Below are positions 5,472 to 14,185 of a stretch of DNA of 16,929 bases, piece after piece. Location: positions 1 through 16,929 of the forward strand of contig JAEZYG010000022.1 in NCBI GenBank assembly GCA_023419175.1, read 5' to 3'. The notes under the pieces were generated by a model. The model was given only the letters and a program-made list of their open reading frames with translations, had not been told where the DNA came from and did no database searches. Source of the stretch: Actinomycetes bacterium (GTDB taxonomy: Bacteria; Actinomycetota; Actinomycetes; Propionibacteriales; Propionibacteriaceae). A program made the position numbers and the translations under genes. Positions within the stretch are counted from its first letter, which is position 1, and each line of letters opens with the position of its first letter.

Positions 5472-8400
5472 ATGGCCGTCTCGCGTACAGCGTCGAAGAA
5501 TACGAACGTCATCTCGCCCAGTGGACGTATCTCATTTGCGAAGATCGCTGAGCCCCTTCAGGTGCCCAATTTGCTCGATCTTCAGCTCGATTCTTTCAAC
5601 TGGCTGATCGGAAGCGATTCGTGGAAAGCTAAGACTGAAGCTGCCCTGGAAGAAGGGCGTACAGATGTCAACACGAAATCTGGACTAGAAGAGATCTTTG
5701 AAGAGATCAGTCCTATCGAAGATTTCAATGAGACTATGTCTCTTAGCTTCCGCAATCACCGTTTCGATGAGCCGAAGTACAGCGTTGACGAATGTAAGGA
5801 TCGCGACACTACCTATGCCGCTCCGCTATTCGTCACTGCCGAGTTTATGAATAACGAAACCGGCGAGATCAAGAGCCAAACCGTCTTCATCGGTGATTTC
5901 CCCCTGATGACGGAAAAAGGCACCTTCATCATTTCCGGAACTGAGCGTGTGGTGGTATCCCAGCTCGTGCGCTCTCCCGGCATCTATTTCGAGCAGACCC
6001 CCGATAAGACCTCGGATAAAGATATCTTTAGCTGTAAGGTCATTCCCTCGCGTGGCGCATGGCTCGAATTTGAAATCGACAAGCGCGACCAGGTCGGTGT
6101 GCGCCTCGATCGCAAGCGCAAACAAAACGTCACCGTCTTGCTCAAGGCTCTCGGCTGGAGCGAAGATCGCATCCTTGAAGAATTCGGTGAATACGAATCG
6201 ATGCGTTTGACCTTGGAGCGCGATTCAGTCACCACTCAAGACGAAGCTCTTATCGATATCTATCGCAAGTTGCGTCCGGGTGAGCCCCCGGCTCGTGAGG
6301 CCGCTGAGCAGCTACTGACCAGCTACTATTTCTCTCCTAAGCGCTACGATCTGGCGAAGGTTGGTCGCTATAAGATCAATCAGAAACTGGGATTGAATCT
6401 GCCTTTCGATACTCAGGTTTTGACCATTGACGATATCGTTGCAGCGATCCATTACGTCTGCGCTCTGCGCGAAGCTAAGAAGACTATCACCACTGTTGAT
6501 GGCGTTGAGCTTCCAGTTGAAGCGGACGATATCGATCACTTCGGTAACCGTCGTCTGCGCACGGTCGGCGAATTGATCCAAAATCAGTTGCGTACCGGTC
6601 TGTCACGTATGGAACGTGTGGTTCGCGACCGCATGACCACCCAGGATATCGATGCGATCACTCCGCAAACCTTGATCAATATCCGCCCGGTGACCGCAGC
6701 TCTCAAGGAATTCTTCGGTACCTCTCAGCTCTCCCAGTTTATGGATCAGAACAATCCGTTGGCTGAGCTGACCCATAAGCGTCGTCTGTCCGCTCTAGGT
6801 CCTGGTGGTCTGTCACGCGATCGAGCCGGTATGGAAGTGCGAGACGTTCACCCCTCCCATTACGGCCGTATGTGTCCGATTGAGACCCCTGAAGGTCCCA
6901 ATATCGGTCTGATCGGCTCCTTGGCTTCTTTCGCTAGGGTCAATGCTTTCGGTTTCATTGAAACCCCTTATCGCAAGGTAGTTGACGGTAAGGTGACCGA
7001 CCAGATCGACTATCTGACTGCTGGTGAAGAGGATCGCTATGTGATCGCTCAGGCAAATGCCGAATTGGACGATGAAGGCCGCTTCGTCGATAAGCGAGTT
7101 CTCGTCCGTGCGCGTCATGGTGATGTCGATACTGTCCCAGCCGAAGAAGTTGGCTATATGGACGTCTCGCCGCGCCAGATGGTTTCGGTCGCTACCGCTT
7201 TGATTCCCTTCCTCGAGCACGACGATGCCTCTCGTGCTTTGATGGGTGCCAACATGCAGCGTCAGGCTGTGCCGTTGGTGCGTTCCGAAGCTCCCTATGT
7301 GGGAACGGGTATGGAATATCGCGCCGCTGTCGATGTCGGCGATGTCACCTTGGCTCAAAAGCCCGGTGTGGTCACCTCCGTTTCGGCAGATTTGATCGAG
7401 TTGGCAAACGATGACGGCACCTACCAGACCTTCCGTTTGGAGAAATTCCGTCGTTCGAATGCGGGAACGTGCGTCAATCAGCGTCCGATCGTCGCTCCTG
7501 GAGATCGCGTTGAACCTGGAACTCCGCTGGCAGACGGTCCGTGTACCGACAATGCGGAATTGGCTCTCGGACGTAACCTGCTCGTCGCTTTCATGCCCTG
7601 GGAAGGTTTGAACTACGAGGACGCAATCATTTTGAACCAGCGTCTCGTCAGCGAAGATATCCTCACCTCGATCCATATCGAAGAGCACGAGATCGACGCC
7701 CGTGATACCAAGCTGGGGCCTGAAGAGATCACTCGCGATATCCCCAACGTCAGCGATGATATGCTGGCCAACCTTGACGAACGCGGCATCATCCGTATCG
7801 GCGCTGAGGTCACGACCGGCGATATCCTCGTCGGTAAGGTCACCCCGAAGGGCGAAACAGAGCTCACCCCAGAGGAGCGCTTGCTTCGCGCTATCTTCGG
7901 TGAGAAAGCGCGCGAGGTGCGCGATACTTCGATGAAGGTTCCCCATGGTGAAGCCGGTACTGTCATCGGAGTGCGCGTCTTTGACGCAGCTGACGGAGAT
8001 GAACTTCCCCCCGGCGTTAACCAGATGGTGCGCGTCTATGTCGCTCAAAAGCGCAAGATTCAAGAAGGCGACAAACTCGCTGGACGCCACGGTAACAAGG
8101 GTGTCATCTCGAAGATTCTTCCCAGCGAAGATATGCCCTTCTTGGAGGACGGAACTCCTGTCGATATCATCCTCAACCCTCTCGGCGTGCCTTCCCGTAT
8201 GAATATCGGTCAGGTGCTCGAGACCCATCTGGGCTGGATCGCCCATGCCGGATGGGATATCGAAGGTGTGGATGAGCCGTGGGCTGAGCGTCTGCGCGAA
8301 GTCGGTTTGACTCATGTAGATCCGAAGTCTCGTCTGGCAACACCTGTTTTCGATGGTGCTAACGAAGAGGAGATCGCAGGTCTGCTCGGTTGCGGACTTC

Positions 8401-8954
8401 CGGGAGAAGATGGAAACCGTATCGTCAACTCTGACGGTAAGGCACGGCTCTTCGACGGACGTTCCGGTGAACCCTATCCGGAGCGAGTCGGTATCGGCTA
8501 TATGTATATCCTCAAGTTGCATCACCTCGTCGATGACAAGATTCACGCCCGTTCAACGGGTCCATACTCCATGATCACCCAGCAGCCCTTGGGCGGTAAG
8601 GCTCAATTCGGCGGTCAGCGCTTCGGTGAAATGGAAGTGTGGGCTCTTGAAGCCTATGGCGCCGCCTGGGCTTTGCAGGAGATGCTCACCATCAAATCTG
8701 ACGATGTGCCAGGTCGTGTGAAGGTCTATGAGGCCATCGTGAAGGGGGAGAATATCCCTGAGCCGGGTATCCCCGAATCGTTCAAGGTGCTCGTCAAAGA
8801 GATGAAGTCGCTGTGTTTGAACGTGGAGGTGCTCTCCAGTGATGGTGCAGTAGTCGAATTGCGAGATCGCGATGATGACTACCGCAGCGAGGATTTGGGA
8901 ATCGATCTATCGCGTCGTCCCGGTGCGGATCTCGCGATTGCCGATGACGTGTAA
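5472..8954 (+). CDS. rpoB: DNA-directed RNA polymerase subunit beta
   Basis: RpoB forms one half of the RNA polymerase active-site cleft and the rifamycin pocket. The chosen ATG at 5472 follows GGAAGGA (5461-5467) and gives 1160 residues starting 'MAVSRTASKNTN', the usual actinobacterial length. Starting at GTG 5373 would add 33 unconserved residues over the promoter region. The rifampicin region spans about residues 417-442 ('SQLSQFMDQNN', then 'THKRRLSALGPGG'). Asp425, His435 and Ser440, equivalent to Mycobacterium tuberculosis 435, 445 and 450, are the sensitive-type residues. Also present are 'GRMCPIETPEGPNIGLIGS', 'KLAGRHGNKGVISKILP' and the C-terminal clamp segment 'MITQQPLGGKAQFGGQRFGE'. 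rpoC follows after 52 bases with no terminator, so the two are cotranscribed. Confidence 0.99.
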   Translation: MAVSRTASKNTNVISPSGRISFAKIAEPLQVPNLLDLQLDSFNWLIGSDSWKAKTEAALEEGRTDVNTKSGLEEIFEEISPIEDFNETMSLSFRNHRFDEPKYSVDECKDRDTTYAAPLFVTAEFMNNETGEIKSQTVFIGDFPLMTEKGTFIISGTERVVVSQLVRSPGIYFEQTPDKTSDKDIFSCKVIPSRGAWLEFEIDKRDQVGVRLDRKRKQNVTVLLKALGWSEDRILEEFGEYESMRLTLERDSVTTQDEALIDIYRKLRPGEPPAREAAEQLLTSYYFSPKRYDLAKVGRYKINQKLGLNLPFDTQVLTIDDIVAAIHYVCALREAKKTITTVDGVELPVEADDIDHFGNRRLRTVGELIQNQLRTGLSRMERVVRDRMTTQDIDAITPQTLINIRPVTAALKEFFGTSQLSQFMDQNNPLAELTHKRRLSALGPGGLSRDRAGMEVRDVHPSHYGRMCPIETPEGPNIGLIGSLASFARVNAFGFIETPYRKVVDGKVTDQIDYLTAGEEDRYVIAQANAELDDEGRFVDKRVLVRARHGDVDTVPAEEVGYMDVSPRQMVSVATALIPFLEHDDASRALMGANMQRQAVPLVRSEAPYVGTGMEYRAAVDVGDVTLAQKPGVVTSVSADLIELANDDGTYQTFRLEKFRRSNAGTCVNQRPIVAPGDRVEPGTPLADGPCTDNAELALGRNLLVAFMPWEGLNYEDAIILNQRLVSEDILTSIHIEEHEIDARDTKLGPEEITRDIPNVSDDMLANLDERGIIRIGAEVTTGDILVGKVTPKGETELTPEERLLRAIFGEKAREVRDTSMKVPHGEAGTVIGVRVFDAADGDELPPGVNQMVRVYVAQKRKIQEGDKLAGRHGNKGVISKILPSEDMPFLEDGTPVDIILNPLGVPSRMNIGQVLETHLGWIAHAGWDIEGVDEPWAERLREVGLTHVDPKSRLATPVFDGANEEEIAGLLGCGLPGEDGNRIVNSDGKARLFDGRSGEPYPERVGIGYMYILKLHHLVDDKIHARSTGPYSMITQQPLGGKAQFGGQRFGEMEVWALEAYGAAWALQEMLTIKSDDVPGRVKVYEAIVKGENIPEPGIPESFKVLVKEMKSLCLNVEVLSSDGAVVELRDRDDDYRSEDLGIDLSRRPGADLAIADDV

Positions 8955-9006
8955 ACGTCCATCACCGAATTCATAGACAACGACTCACGACGGAGAAGAG
9001 ATAAAC

Positions 9007-12000
9007 GTGCTGGACGTCAACACTTACGATCAGCTGCGAATCGGTCTGGCGACTGCCGATCAGATTCGTCAATGGTCCTATGGCGAGGTTAAGAAGCCCG
9101 AGACCATCAACTATCGAACACTCAAACCCGAACGCGACGGTCTGTTCTGCGAGAAGATCTTCGGACCTACTCGCGATTGGGAATGCTATTGCGGCAAGTA
9201 CAAGCGTGTGCGCTTCAAGGGCATCGTATGTGAACGATGCGGTGTTGAAGTGACCCGTTCCAATGTGCGTCGCGAGCGTATGGGACATATCGAGCTGGCA
9301 GCTCCTGTCACCCATATTTGGTATTTCAAGGGAGTGCCCTCCCGTCTGGGATATCTGCTCGATATCGCTCCAAAAGACCTTGAAAAGGTCATCTATTTCG
9401 CCGCCTACATGATTACTCGTGTGGACGAAGAGGCTCGTCACCGCGATCTATCCAGCTTGGAAGCGAAGGTCGGGGTGGAAAAAGCTCAGCTTGAACACCG
9501 TCGCGATGCCGATATCGAGGCTCGTGCCGTCAAGCTGGAAGAAGACCTCGCCGCTTTAGAGGCTGAAGGTGCCGATCGCGATATGCGCAAGAAGGTACGA
9601 GATGCTGCCGAGAAGGAGATGCGTCTGATCCGCGACCGCGCCACTCGCGAGCTCGATCGCTTGGAGATGGTGTGGGATCGTTTCCGCTCGCTCAAGGTGC
9701 AAGATCTCGAAGGCGATGAGATCCTCTACCGCGAGATGAAGAGTCGATTCGGACGTTATTTTGAAGGCTATATGGGCGCTGAAGCGATCAAGAAGCGTCT
9801 GGAAACCTTCGATCTGGCGGCGGAAGCTGAATCTTTGCGCGAGACCATCAAGACAGGTAAGGGACAGCGCAAAACCCGTGCTCTCAAACGTCTGAAGGTG
9901 GTGCGCGCCTTCCTCGATACCAATAATTCCCCTCTGGGTATGGTGCTCGATTGCGTGCCTGTCATTCCGCCGGATCTGCGTCCGATGGTTCAGCTCGATG
10001 GCGGACGTTTCGCTACCTCCGATCTGAACGACCTCTATCGTCGTGTCATCAACCGCAACAATCGTCTGAAGCGTCTGCTTGATCTTGGGGCTCCCGAGAT
10101 CATCATCAACAACGAGAAGCGGATGCTTCAAGAAGCGGTGGACTCGCTGTTCGACAATGGACGTCGTGGACGTCCCGTCACCGGACCGGGTAACCGTCCG
10201 TTGAAGTCCATCTCGGACATGCTCAAAGGTAAGCAGGGTCGTTTCCGTCAGAATCTGCTCGGTAAACGCGTCGATTACTCCGGACGTTCGGTAATCGTCG
10301 TTGGTCCTCAGCTCAAACTGCACCAGTGCGGTCTTCCTAAGCAGATGGCTTTGGAACTGTTCAAGCCCTTCGTTATGAAGCGTCTCGCTGAACAGAATTA
10401 CGCCCAAAATATCAAGTCCGCCAAGCGTATGGTGGAGCGTCAGCGACCCCAGGTGTGGGATGTGCTTGAAGAGGTCATCCGTGAGCATCCGGTTTTGCTT
10501 AACCGTGCACCTACCTTGCACCGTCTGGGTATCCAGGCATTTGAGCCCCAGCTGATCGAAGGCAAGGCAATTCAGCTTCATCCGCTCGTCTGTGCGGCTT
10601 TCAACGCCGACTTCGATGGTGACCAGATGGCTGTCCATCTACCGCTCAGCACAGAGGCTCAGGCTGAGGCCCGTATCCTCATGCTGTCGAGCAATAACAT
10701 TCTCAAGCCTGCAGACGGTAAACCTGTGGCTTTGCCCTCTCACGAAATGATCATCGGCATGTACTACTTGACGATGGATCTCGAGGGATTGCCTGGCGAA
10801 GGACGCGCTTTCTCCTCTGCTGCTGAAGCCATCATGGCCTATGACCGTGGCGAGATCGACATGCGTAGCCGCATCAAGGTGCGTATGCGTGAGATCGTTC
10901 CACCTGCCTCAGCAGCGGGACAGGTTCGTCCTGATGGTTCGGTCGTCTTGGAAACCACCTTGGGCAAGATCTTCTTCAACGAGGTATTGCCTGATGACTT
11001 CGCTTTCGTCGATTATCACGTCGGTAAGAAACAGCTCGGTATGATCGTCAACCAGCTTGCTGAACGCTATCCGATGACGGTGGTGACCGAGGTTTTGGAC
11101 GAGATGAAGAATCTCGGCTTCAAGTGGGGAACTCGCTCCGGTGTGACCGTGTCCATCGGTGATGTTCAGACCCCCGCCAATAAGCCTGAGATTATGGCGA
11201 GCTATGACGCTAAGGCAGCCAAGATCGACAAGCTCTATGAGCGCGGTGCTGTGACCGATGACGAACGCCGTCAAGAGCTCATTCAGATCTGGACGGATGC
11301 CACCAGCGAGCTCACCGAAGCGATGGAGCGCAACTTCACCCGTACCAACCCCATCTACATGATGGTCAACTCGGGTGCACGCGGTAACATGACCCAGATG
11401 CGTCAGATCGCGGCTATGCGTGGTCTGGTGGCGAACCCGAAGGGTGAGATTATCGCCCGTCCGATCAAGTCGAATTTCCGCGAAGGTCTGACGGTTCTCG
11501 AATACTTCATCTCCACTCACGGTGGACGTAAGGGACAGGCTGATACCGCTTTGCGTACCGCAGACTCCGGTTATCTGACCCGTCGTCTGGTGGATGTCTC
11601 TCAAGATGTCATCATCCGCGAATCCGACTGTGGAACTGAGCGCGGTCTGGTCAAGACCATCGCTCGCCCAACCGATGCTGGATTGGTAGCGGTTGATAAT
11701 CTCGACACCTCTGTTCTCTCACGCAATTTGGCGACCGATGCCGAGACAGAGGCAGGAGAGGTCATCTTGCATGCGGGAAGCGATCTGAATGAGGAGCATA
11801 TCGCCACCTTGATCGCTGCTGGCATCACCACTATCAAGGTGCGTTCAGTACTGACCTGTGAGGCAGCTTCTGGAGCTTGCGCAATGTGCTACGGACGTTC
11901 GCTGGCAGGTAGCAAACTGGTCGATGTCGGCGAAGCGGTCGGTATTCAAGCCGCTCAGTCCATTGGTGAGCCCGGTACCCAGCTGACGATGCGTACCTTC

Positions 12001-12891
12001 CACACAGGTGGTGTGGCAGGTGACGACATCACCTTGGGTCTGCCGCGTGTTGTCGAACTCTTTGAGGCTCGTACTCCAAAGGGCAAGGCTCCGATTGCTG
12101 AAGCAGATGGTCGCATCCAGATCGAAGATACCGATCGTGGACGTCGTCTGGTGATCGTGCGCGATGACGGGGGAGCGGATGTGGAATATATCGTTCCTCG
12201 TCGAGCCCGTCTGGAATTTGAAGATTCCAACCGCGTGCGCCATTCGATTAAGGATGGAGATCACGTCTCCATCGGCGATCAGTTGACTGCTGGTACGATC
12301 GATCCTCAAGACGTGTTGCGTATCCAAGGTGTGCGTAAGGTGCAAGAGCACCTTGTGGCTGAAGTCCAGAAAGTTTATGCCACCCAGGGCGCTCCCATTC
12401 ACGACAAGCATATTGAGATCATCATCCGTCAGATGTTGCGTCGCGTCACCGTCATCGATTCTGGTGATACCGACATGATGCCTGGTGAATTGGTCGATCG
12501 TCAGGTCTACGAGCAGCACAACCGTAAGGCTGTGGCTGAAGGTGGACGTCCAGCGGAAGGTCGTCCGGTGCTGATGGGGATCACCAAAGCATCTTTGGCG
12601 ACCGATTCATGGCTGTCGGCGGCTTCCTTCCAGGAGACGACGAAGGTTCTTACCGACGCTGCGATCAATGCCAAGTCCGATGACCTGCTCGGTCTAAAGG
12701 AGAATGTCATCTTTGGTAAGTTGATCCCGGCTGGAACCGGTCTGGAGCGTTATCGCAATATCCGCGTTGAACCCACAGCAGATGCTCGGGCGACCGCTTT
12801 CCAGATGAGCTATGACGCCTACGATTACGATTTTGGAACCGTAGGGTCTGGAGCGGTTGGTCTTGACGAGATGGATTTTCGTAATCTGTGA
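9007..12891 (+). CDS. rpoC: DNA-directed RNA polymerase subunit beta-prime
   Basis: RpoC holds the catalytic magnesium and much of the clamp of RNA polymerase. The GTG start at 9007 follows GGAGAAGAG and gives 1294 residues starting 'MLDVNTYDQLRIGLATADQI'. The N-terminal zinc site uses Cys60, Cys62, Cys75 and Cys78. The catalytic loop NADFDGDQ places the metal-binding aspartates at 535, 537 and 539. The bridge-helix region is around 836-864 ('STHGGRKGQADTALRTADSG'). The second zinc site uses Cys875, Cys951, Cys958 and Cys961. The trigger-loop region starts with 'AAQSIGEPGTQLTMRTFHTG' at about 982. A charged helical insert at about 150-230, rich in Glu, Arg and Lys, matches the actinobacterial lineage insert. 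All key residues are intact, and a terminator follows the stop. Confidence 0.99.
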   Translation: MLDVNTYDQLRIGLATADQIRQWSYGEVKKPETINYRTLKPERDGLFCEKIFGPTRDWECYCGKYKRVRFKGIVCERCGVEVTRSNVRRERMGHIELAAPVTHIWYFKGVPSRLGYLLDIAPKDLEKVIYFAAYMITRVDEEARHRDLSSLEAKVGVEKAQLEHRRDADIEARAVKLEEDLAALEAEGADRDMRKKVRDAAEKEMRLIRDRATRELDRLEMVWDRFRSLKVQDLEGDEILYREMKSRFGRYFEGYMGAEAIKKRLETFDLAAEAESLRETIKTGKGQRKTRALKRLKVVRAFLDTNNSPLGMVLDCVPVIPPDLRPMVQLDGGRFATSDLNDLYRRVINRNNRLKRLLDLGAPEIIINNEKRMLQEAVDSLFDNGRRGRPVTGPGNRPLKSISDMLKGKQGRFRQNLLGKRVDYSGRSVIVVGPQLKLHQCGLPKQMALELFKPFVMKRLAEQNYAQNIKSAKRMVERQRPQVWDVLEEVIREHPVLLNRAPTLHRLGIQAFEPQLIEGKAIQLHPLVCAAFNADFDGDQMAVHLPLSTEAQAEARILMLSSNNILKPADGKPVALPSHEMIIGMYYLTMDLEGLPGEGRAFSSAAEAIMAYDRGEIDMRSRIKVRMREIVPPASAAGQVRPDGSVVLETTLGKIFFNEVLPDDFAFVDYHVGKKQLGMIVNQLAERYPMTVVTEVLDEMKNLGFKWGTRSGVTVSIGDVQTPANKPEIMASYDAKAAKIDKLYERGAVTDDERRQELIQIWTDATSELTEAMERNFTRTNPIYMMVNSGARGNMTQMRQIAAMRGLVANPKGEIIARPIKSNFREGLTVLEYFISTHGGRKGQADTALRTADSGYLTRRLVDVSQDVIIRESDCGTERGLVKTIARPTDAGLVAVDNLDTSVLSRNLATDAETEAGEVILHAGSDLNEEHIATLIAAGITTIKVRSVLTCEAASGACAMCYGRSLAGSKLVDVGEAVGIQAAQSIGEPGTQLTMRTFHTGGVAGDDITLGLPRVVELFEARTPKGKAPIAEADGRIQIEDTDRGRRLVIVRDDGGADVEYIVPRRARLEFEDSNRVRHSIKDGDHVSIGDQLTAGTIDPQDVLRIQGVRKVQEHLVAEVQKVYATQGAPIHDKHIEIIIRQMLRRVTVIDSGDTDMMPGELVDRQVYEQHNRKAVAEGGRPAEGRPVLMGITKASLATDSWLSAASFQETTKVLTDAAINAKSDDLLGLKENVIFGKLIPAGTGLERYRNIRVEPTADARATAFQMSYDAYDYDFGTVGSGAVGLDEMDFRNL

Positions 12892-12910
12892 TCAATGCAC
12901 ATCATGACCT

Positions 12911-12944
12911 GGGGCGGACGTTATGCGTCCGCCCCTGTCCTTTT
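12911..12944 (+). terminator. Intrinsic terminator after rpoC
   Basis: GGGGCGGACG (12911-12920) pairs perfectly with CGTCCGCCCC (12926-12935) around TTATG. TGTCCTTTT follows. It closes the rpoB-rpoC unit, 19 bases after the rpoC stop. Confidence 0.88.
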
Positions 12945-12969
12945 CAAAAGCTGCTATCACCCTATCGAT

Positions 12970-12998
12970 TTGGAAGCCGCAAGCAAGTGGCGTAGACT
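12970..12998 (+). promoter_or_regulatory. Predicted promoter of rpsL-rpsG
   Basis: TTGGAA (12970-12975), 17 bases, TAGACT (12993-12998). Each box matches 4 of 6 consensus positions with ideal spacing, and it lies directly after the rpoC terminator. The predicted start is near 13005. Confidence 0.6.
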
Positions 12999-13004
12999 GA
13001 GGCG

Positions 13005-13222
13005 CTGTGTCCACTATGCCTGGACACCGTTACCTCCCTGGTGGTTCGGATCGAATTCCTAAACGTTGCGAGGAAGATGATCCACATGCGTGAGGTCGCA
13101 TGCCAGCGTCTACATGGGGTTAAGCGGTGAATAACGCCCTGTGTCGTCGTGAGTTGCAACCAGGAAAGCAAGACAACGAGACCTGTCCTTAGACGGGTTA
13201 ATGAAGAAAGAGATACCAGCAG
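13005..13222 (+). promoter_or_regulatory. Long 5' leader of rpsL-rpsG
   Basis: About 218 bases separate the predicted start from the rpsL start codon. Visible hairpins are GTGTCCA (13007-13013) with TGGACAC (13021-13027), CATGCG (13085-13090) with CGCATG (13097-13102), and ACCTGTC (13181-13187) with GACGGGT (13192-13198, one G-U). The last ends a few bases before the GAAAGAGA ribosome binding site. Two short overlapping reading frames (ATG 13016 to 13093, 25 codons, and ATG 13086 to 13130, 14 codons) are present without good ribosome binding sites, so I do not call them genes. Function is unknown. Confidence 0.45.
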
Positions 13223-13594
13223 GTGCCTACAATTCAGCAGTTGGTGCGCAAGGGTCGCACCGACAAAGTCAGCAAGAATAAGACGCCCGCGCTGAAGGGA
13301 TCCCCCCAGCGTCGTGGCGTGTGTACCCGTGTGTACACCACCACCCCCAAGAAACCGAACTCGGCTTTGCGCAAGGTCGCTCGTGTCCGCCTGAGCTCGG
13401 GTATTGAGGTCACCGCCTACATCCCTGGCGTCGGCCATAACCTCCAGGAGCACTCCATGGTGCTCGTCCGTGGCGGTCGTGTGAAGGATCTGCCCGGTGT
13501 TCGCTACAAGATCGTGCGTGGCGCTCTCGACACTCAAGGTGTCAAGGGACGTAAGCAGGCCCGCAGCCACTACGGTGCGAAGAAGGAGAAGTAA
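13223..13594 (+). CDS. rpsL: Small ribosomal subunit protein S12 (uS12)
   Basis: S12 lies at the decoding centre of the 30S subunit and affects accuracy and streptomycin response. The GTG start follows GAAAGAGA (13206-13213) and gives 123 residues starting 'MPTIQQLVRKGRTDK', the normal length. The conserved 'TTPKKPNSALRKVARVRL' contains Lys43, and 'RGGRVKDLPGVRYKIVRG' contains Lys88. Both are the streptomycin-sensitive type, and Asp89, the usual methylthiolation site, is present. The C-terminus is the usual basic 'RSHYGAKKEK'. Its TAA stop overlaps the rpsG ATG by one base (TAATG), so translation of the two is probably coupled. Confidence 0.99.
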   Translation: MPTIQQLVRKGRTDKVSKNKTPALKGSPQRRGVCTRVYTTTPKKPNSALRKVARVRLSSGIEVTAYIPGVGHNLQEHSMVLVRGGRVKDLPGVRYKIVRGALDTQGVKGRKQARSHYGAKKEK

Positions 13595-14064
13595 TGCCAC
13601 GCAAAGGACCCGCGCCTAAGCGCCCTGTCATCATCGATCCTGTCTACGGATCCCCCCTTGTCTCCCAGTTGGTGAGCAAGATCCTCCTTGACGGTAAGAA
13701 GACTGTTGCTCAGCACATCGTCTATACCGCTCTCGAAGGAACTCGCGAAAAGACTGGTATCGATCCCGTCCAGACCCTGAAGAAGGCTCTTGACAACGTG
13801 CGTCCGGCCGTTGAGGTTCGCTCCCGCCGTGTTGGTGGCGCTACCTATCAGGTGCCGGTGGAAGTTAAGCCTGCTCGCGCCAATACCTTGGCGATGCGCT
13901 GGCTGGTCAACTATGCGCGTGACCGCCGTGAAAAGACCATGGCTGAGCGTCTCATGAATGAGATTCTGGATGCTTCAAACGGTCTCGGCGCCTCGGTGAA
14001 GAAGCGCGAAGATACCCACAAGATGGCTGAGGCCAACCGTGCCTTTGCCCACTACCGTTGGTGA
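13594..14064 (+). CDS. rpsG: Small ribosomal subunit protein S7 (uS7)
   Basis: S7 is a primary 16S rRNA-binding protein that nucleates assembly of the 30S head and contacts the E-site tRNA. The 156-residue product has the standard length and starts 'MPRKGPAPKRPVIIDPVYGS'. Family signatures include 'LVSKILLDGKKTVAQHIVYT', 'VRPAVEVRSRRVGGATYQVP' and 'KKREDTHKMAEANRAFAHYR'. The ribosome binding site GAAGGAGA lies inside the end of rpsL and the start overlaps the rpsL stop. In Escherichia coli S7 represses translation from the rpsL-rpsG spacer. No spacer exists here, so any S7 feedback would have to act elsewhere, for example in the rpsL leader. A hairpin terminator follows the stop. Confidence 0.99.
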   Translation: MPRKGPAPKRPVIIDPVYGSPLVSQLVSKILLDGKKTVAQHIVYTALEGTREKTGIDPVQTLKKALDNVRPAVEVRSRRVGGATYQVPVEVKPARANTLAMRWLVNYARDRREKTMAERLMNEILDASNGLGASVKKREDTHKMAEANRAFAHYRW

Positions 14065-14079
14065 TTATCTGAAGCGATG

Positions 14080-14104
14080 GGCTGCTCTTTTCGGGGCAGC
14101 CTTT
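14080..14104 (+). terminator. Probable terminator after rpsG
   Basis: GGCTGCTC (14080-14087) pairs with GGGGCAGCC (14094-14101) with one G-U pair, around TTTTCG. Only TTT follows, so it may be leaky. Confidence 0.6.
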
Positions 14105-14114
14105 CGCAGTGTTA

Positions 14115-14139
14115 GCCCACTTCGTGACGCGAAGTGGGC
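14115..14139 (+). promoter_or_regulatory. Perfect 10-bp inverted repeat over the fusA -35 box
   Basis: GCCCACTTCG (14115-14124) and CGAAGTGGGC (14130-14139) are exact inverted repeats separated by TGACG. The 5-base centre contains the core of the predicted fusA -35 box. No T-tract follows on the + strand, so a simple terminator is less likely. It could be an operator, or a second backup hairpin for rpsG. Confidence 0.55.
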
Positions 14140-14152
14140 ATACCTCTAGACT
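14124..14152 (+). promoter_or_regulatory. Predicted promoter of fusA
   Basis: GTGACG (14124-14129), 17 bases, TAGACT (14147-14152). Each box matches 4 of 6 consensus positions. The predicted start is near 14159, about 27 bases before the fusA start codon. Confidence 0.5.
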
Positions 14153-14185
14153 CGTCCATAGCCAATCAATATTGAGGGGAATTTC

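Noticed and set aside
6813..8546. 577-residue open frame on the minus strand
   Set aside because: It lies wholly antisense to conserved rpoB sequence, has no ribosome binding site noticed and no recognisable domain. Long antisense frames are a common by-product of codon bias.
9556..10638. 360-residue minus-strand frame
   Set aside because: Antisense to conserved rpoC regions including the catalytic loop; no family features.
13016..13130. Two short upstream frames of 25 and 14 codons in the rpsL leader
   Set aside because: Neither has a ribosome binding site. They are mentioned in the leader finding but not called as genes.
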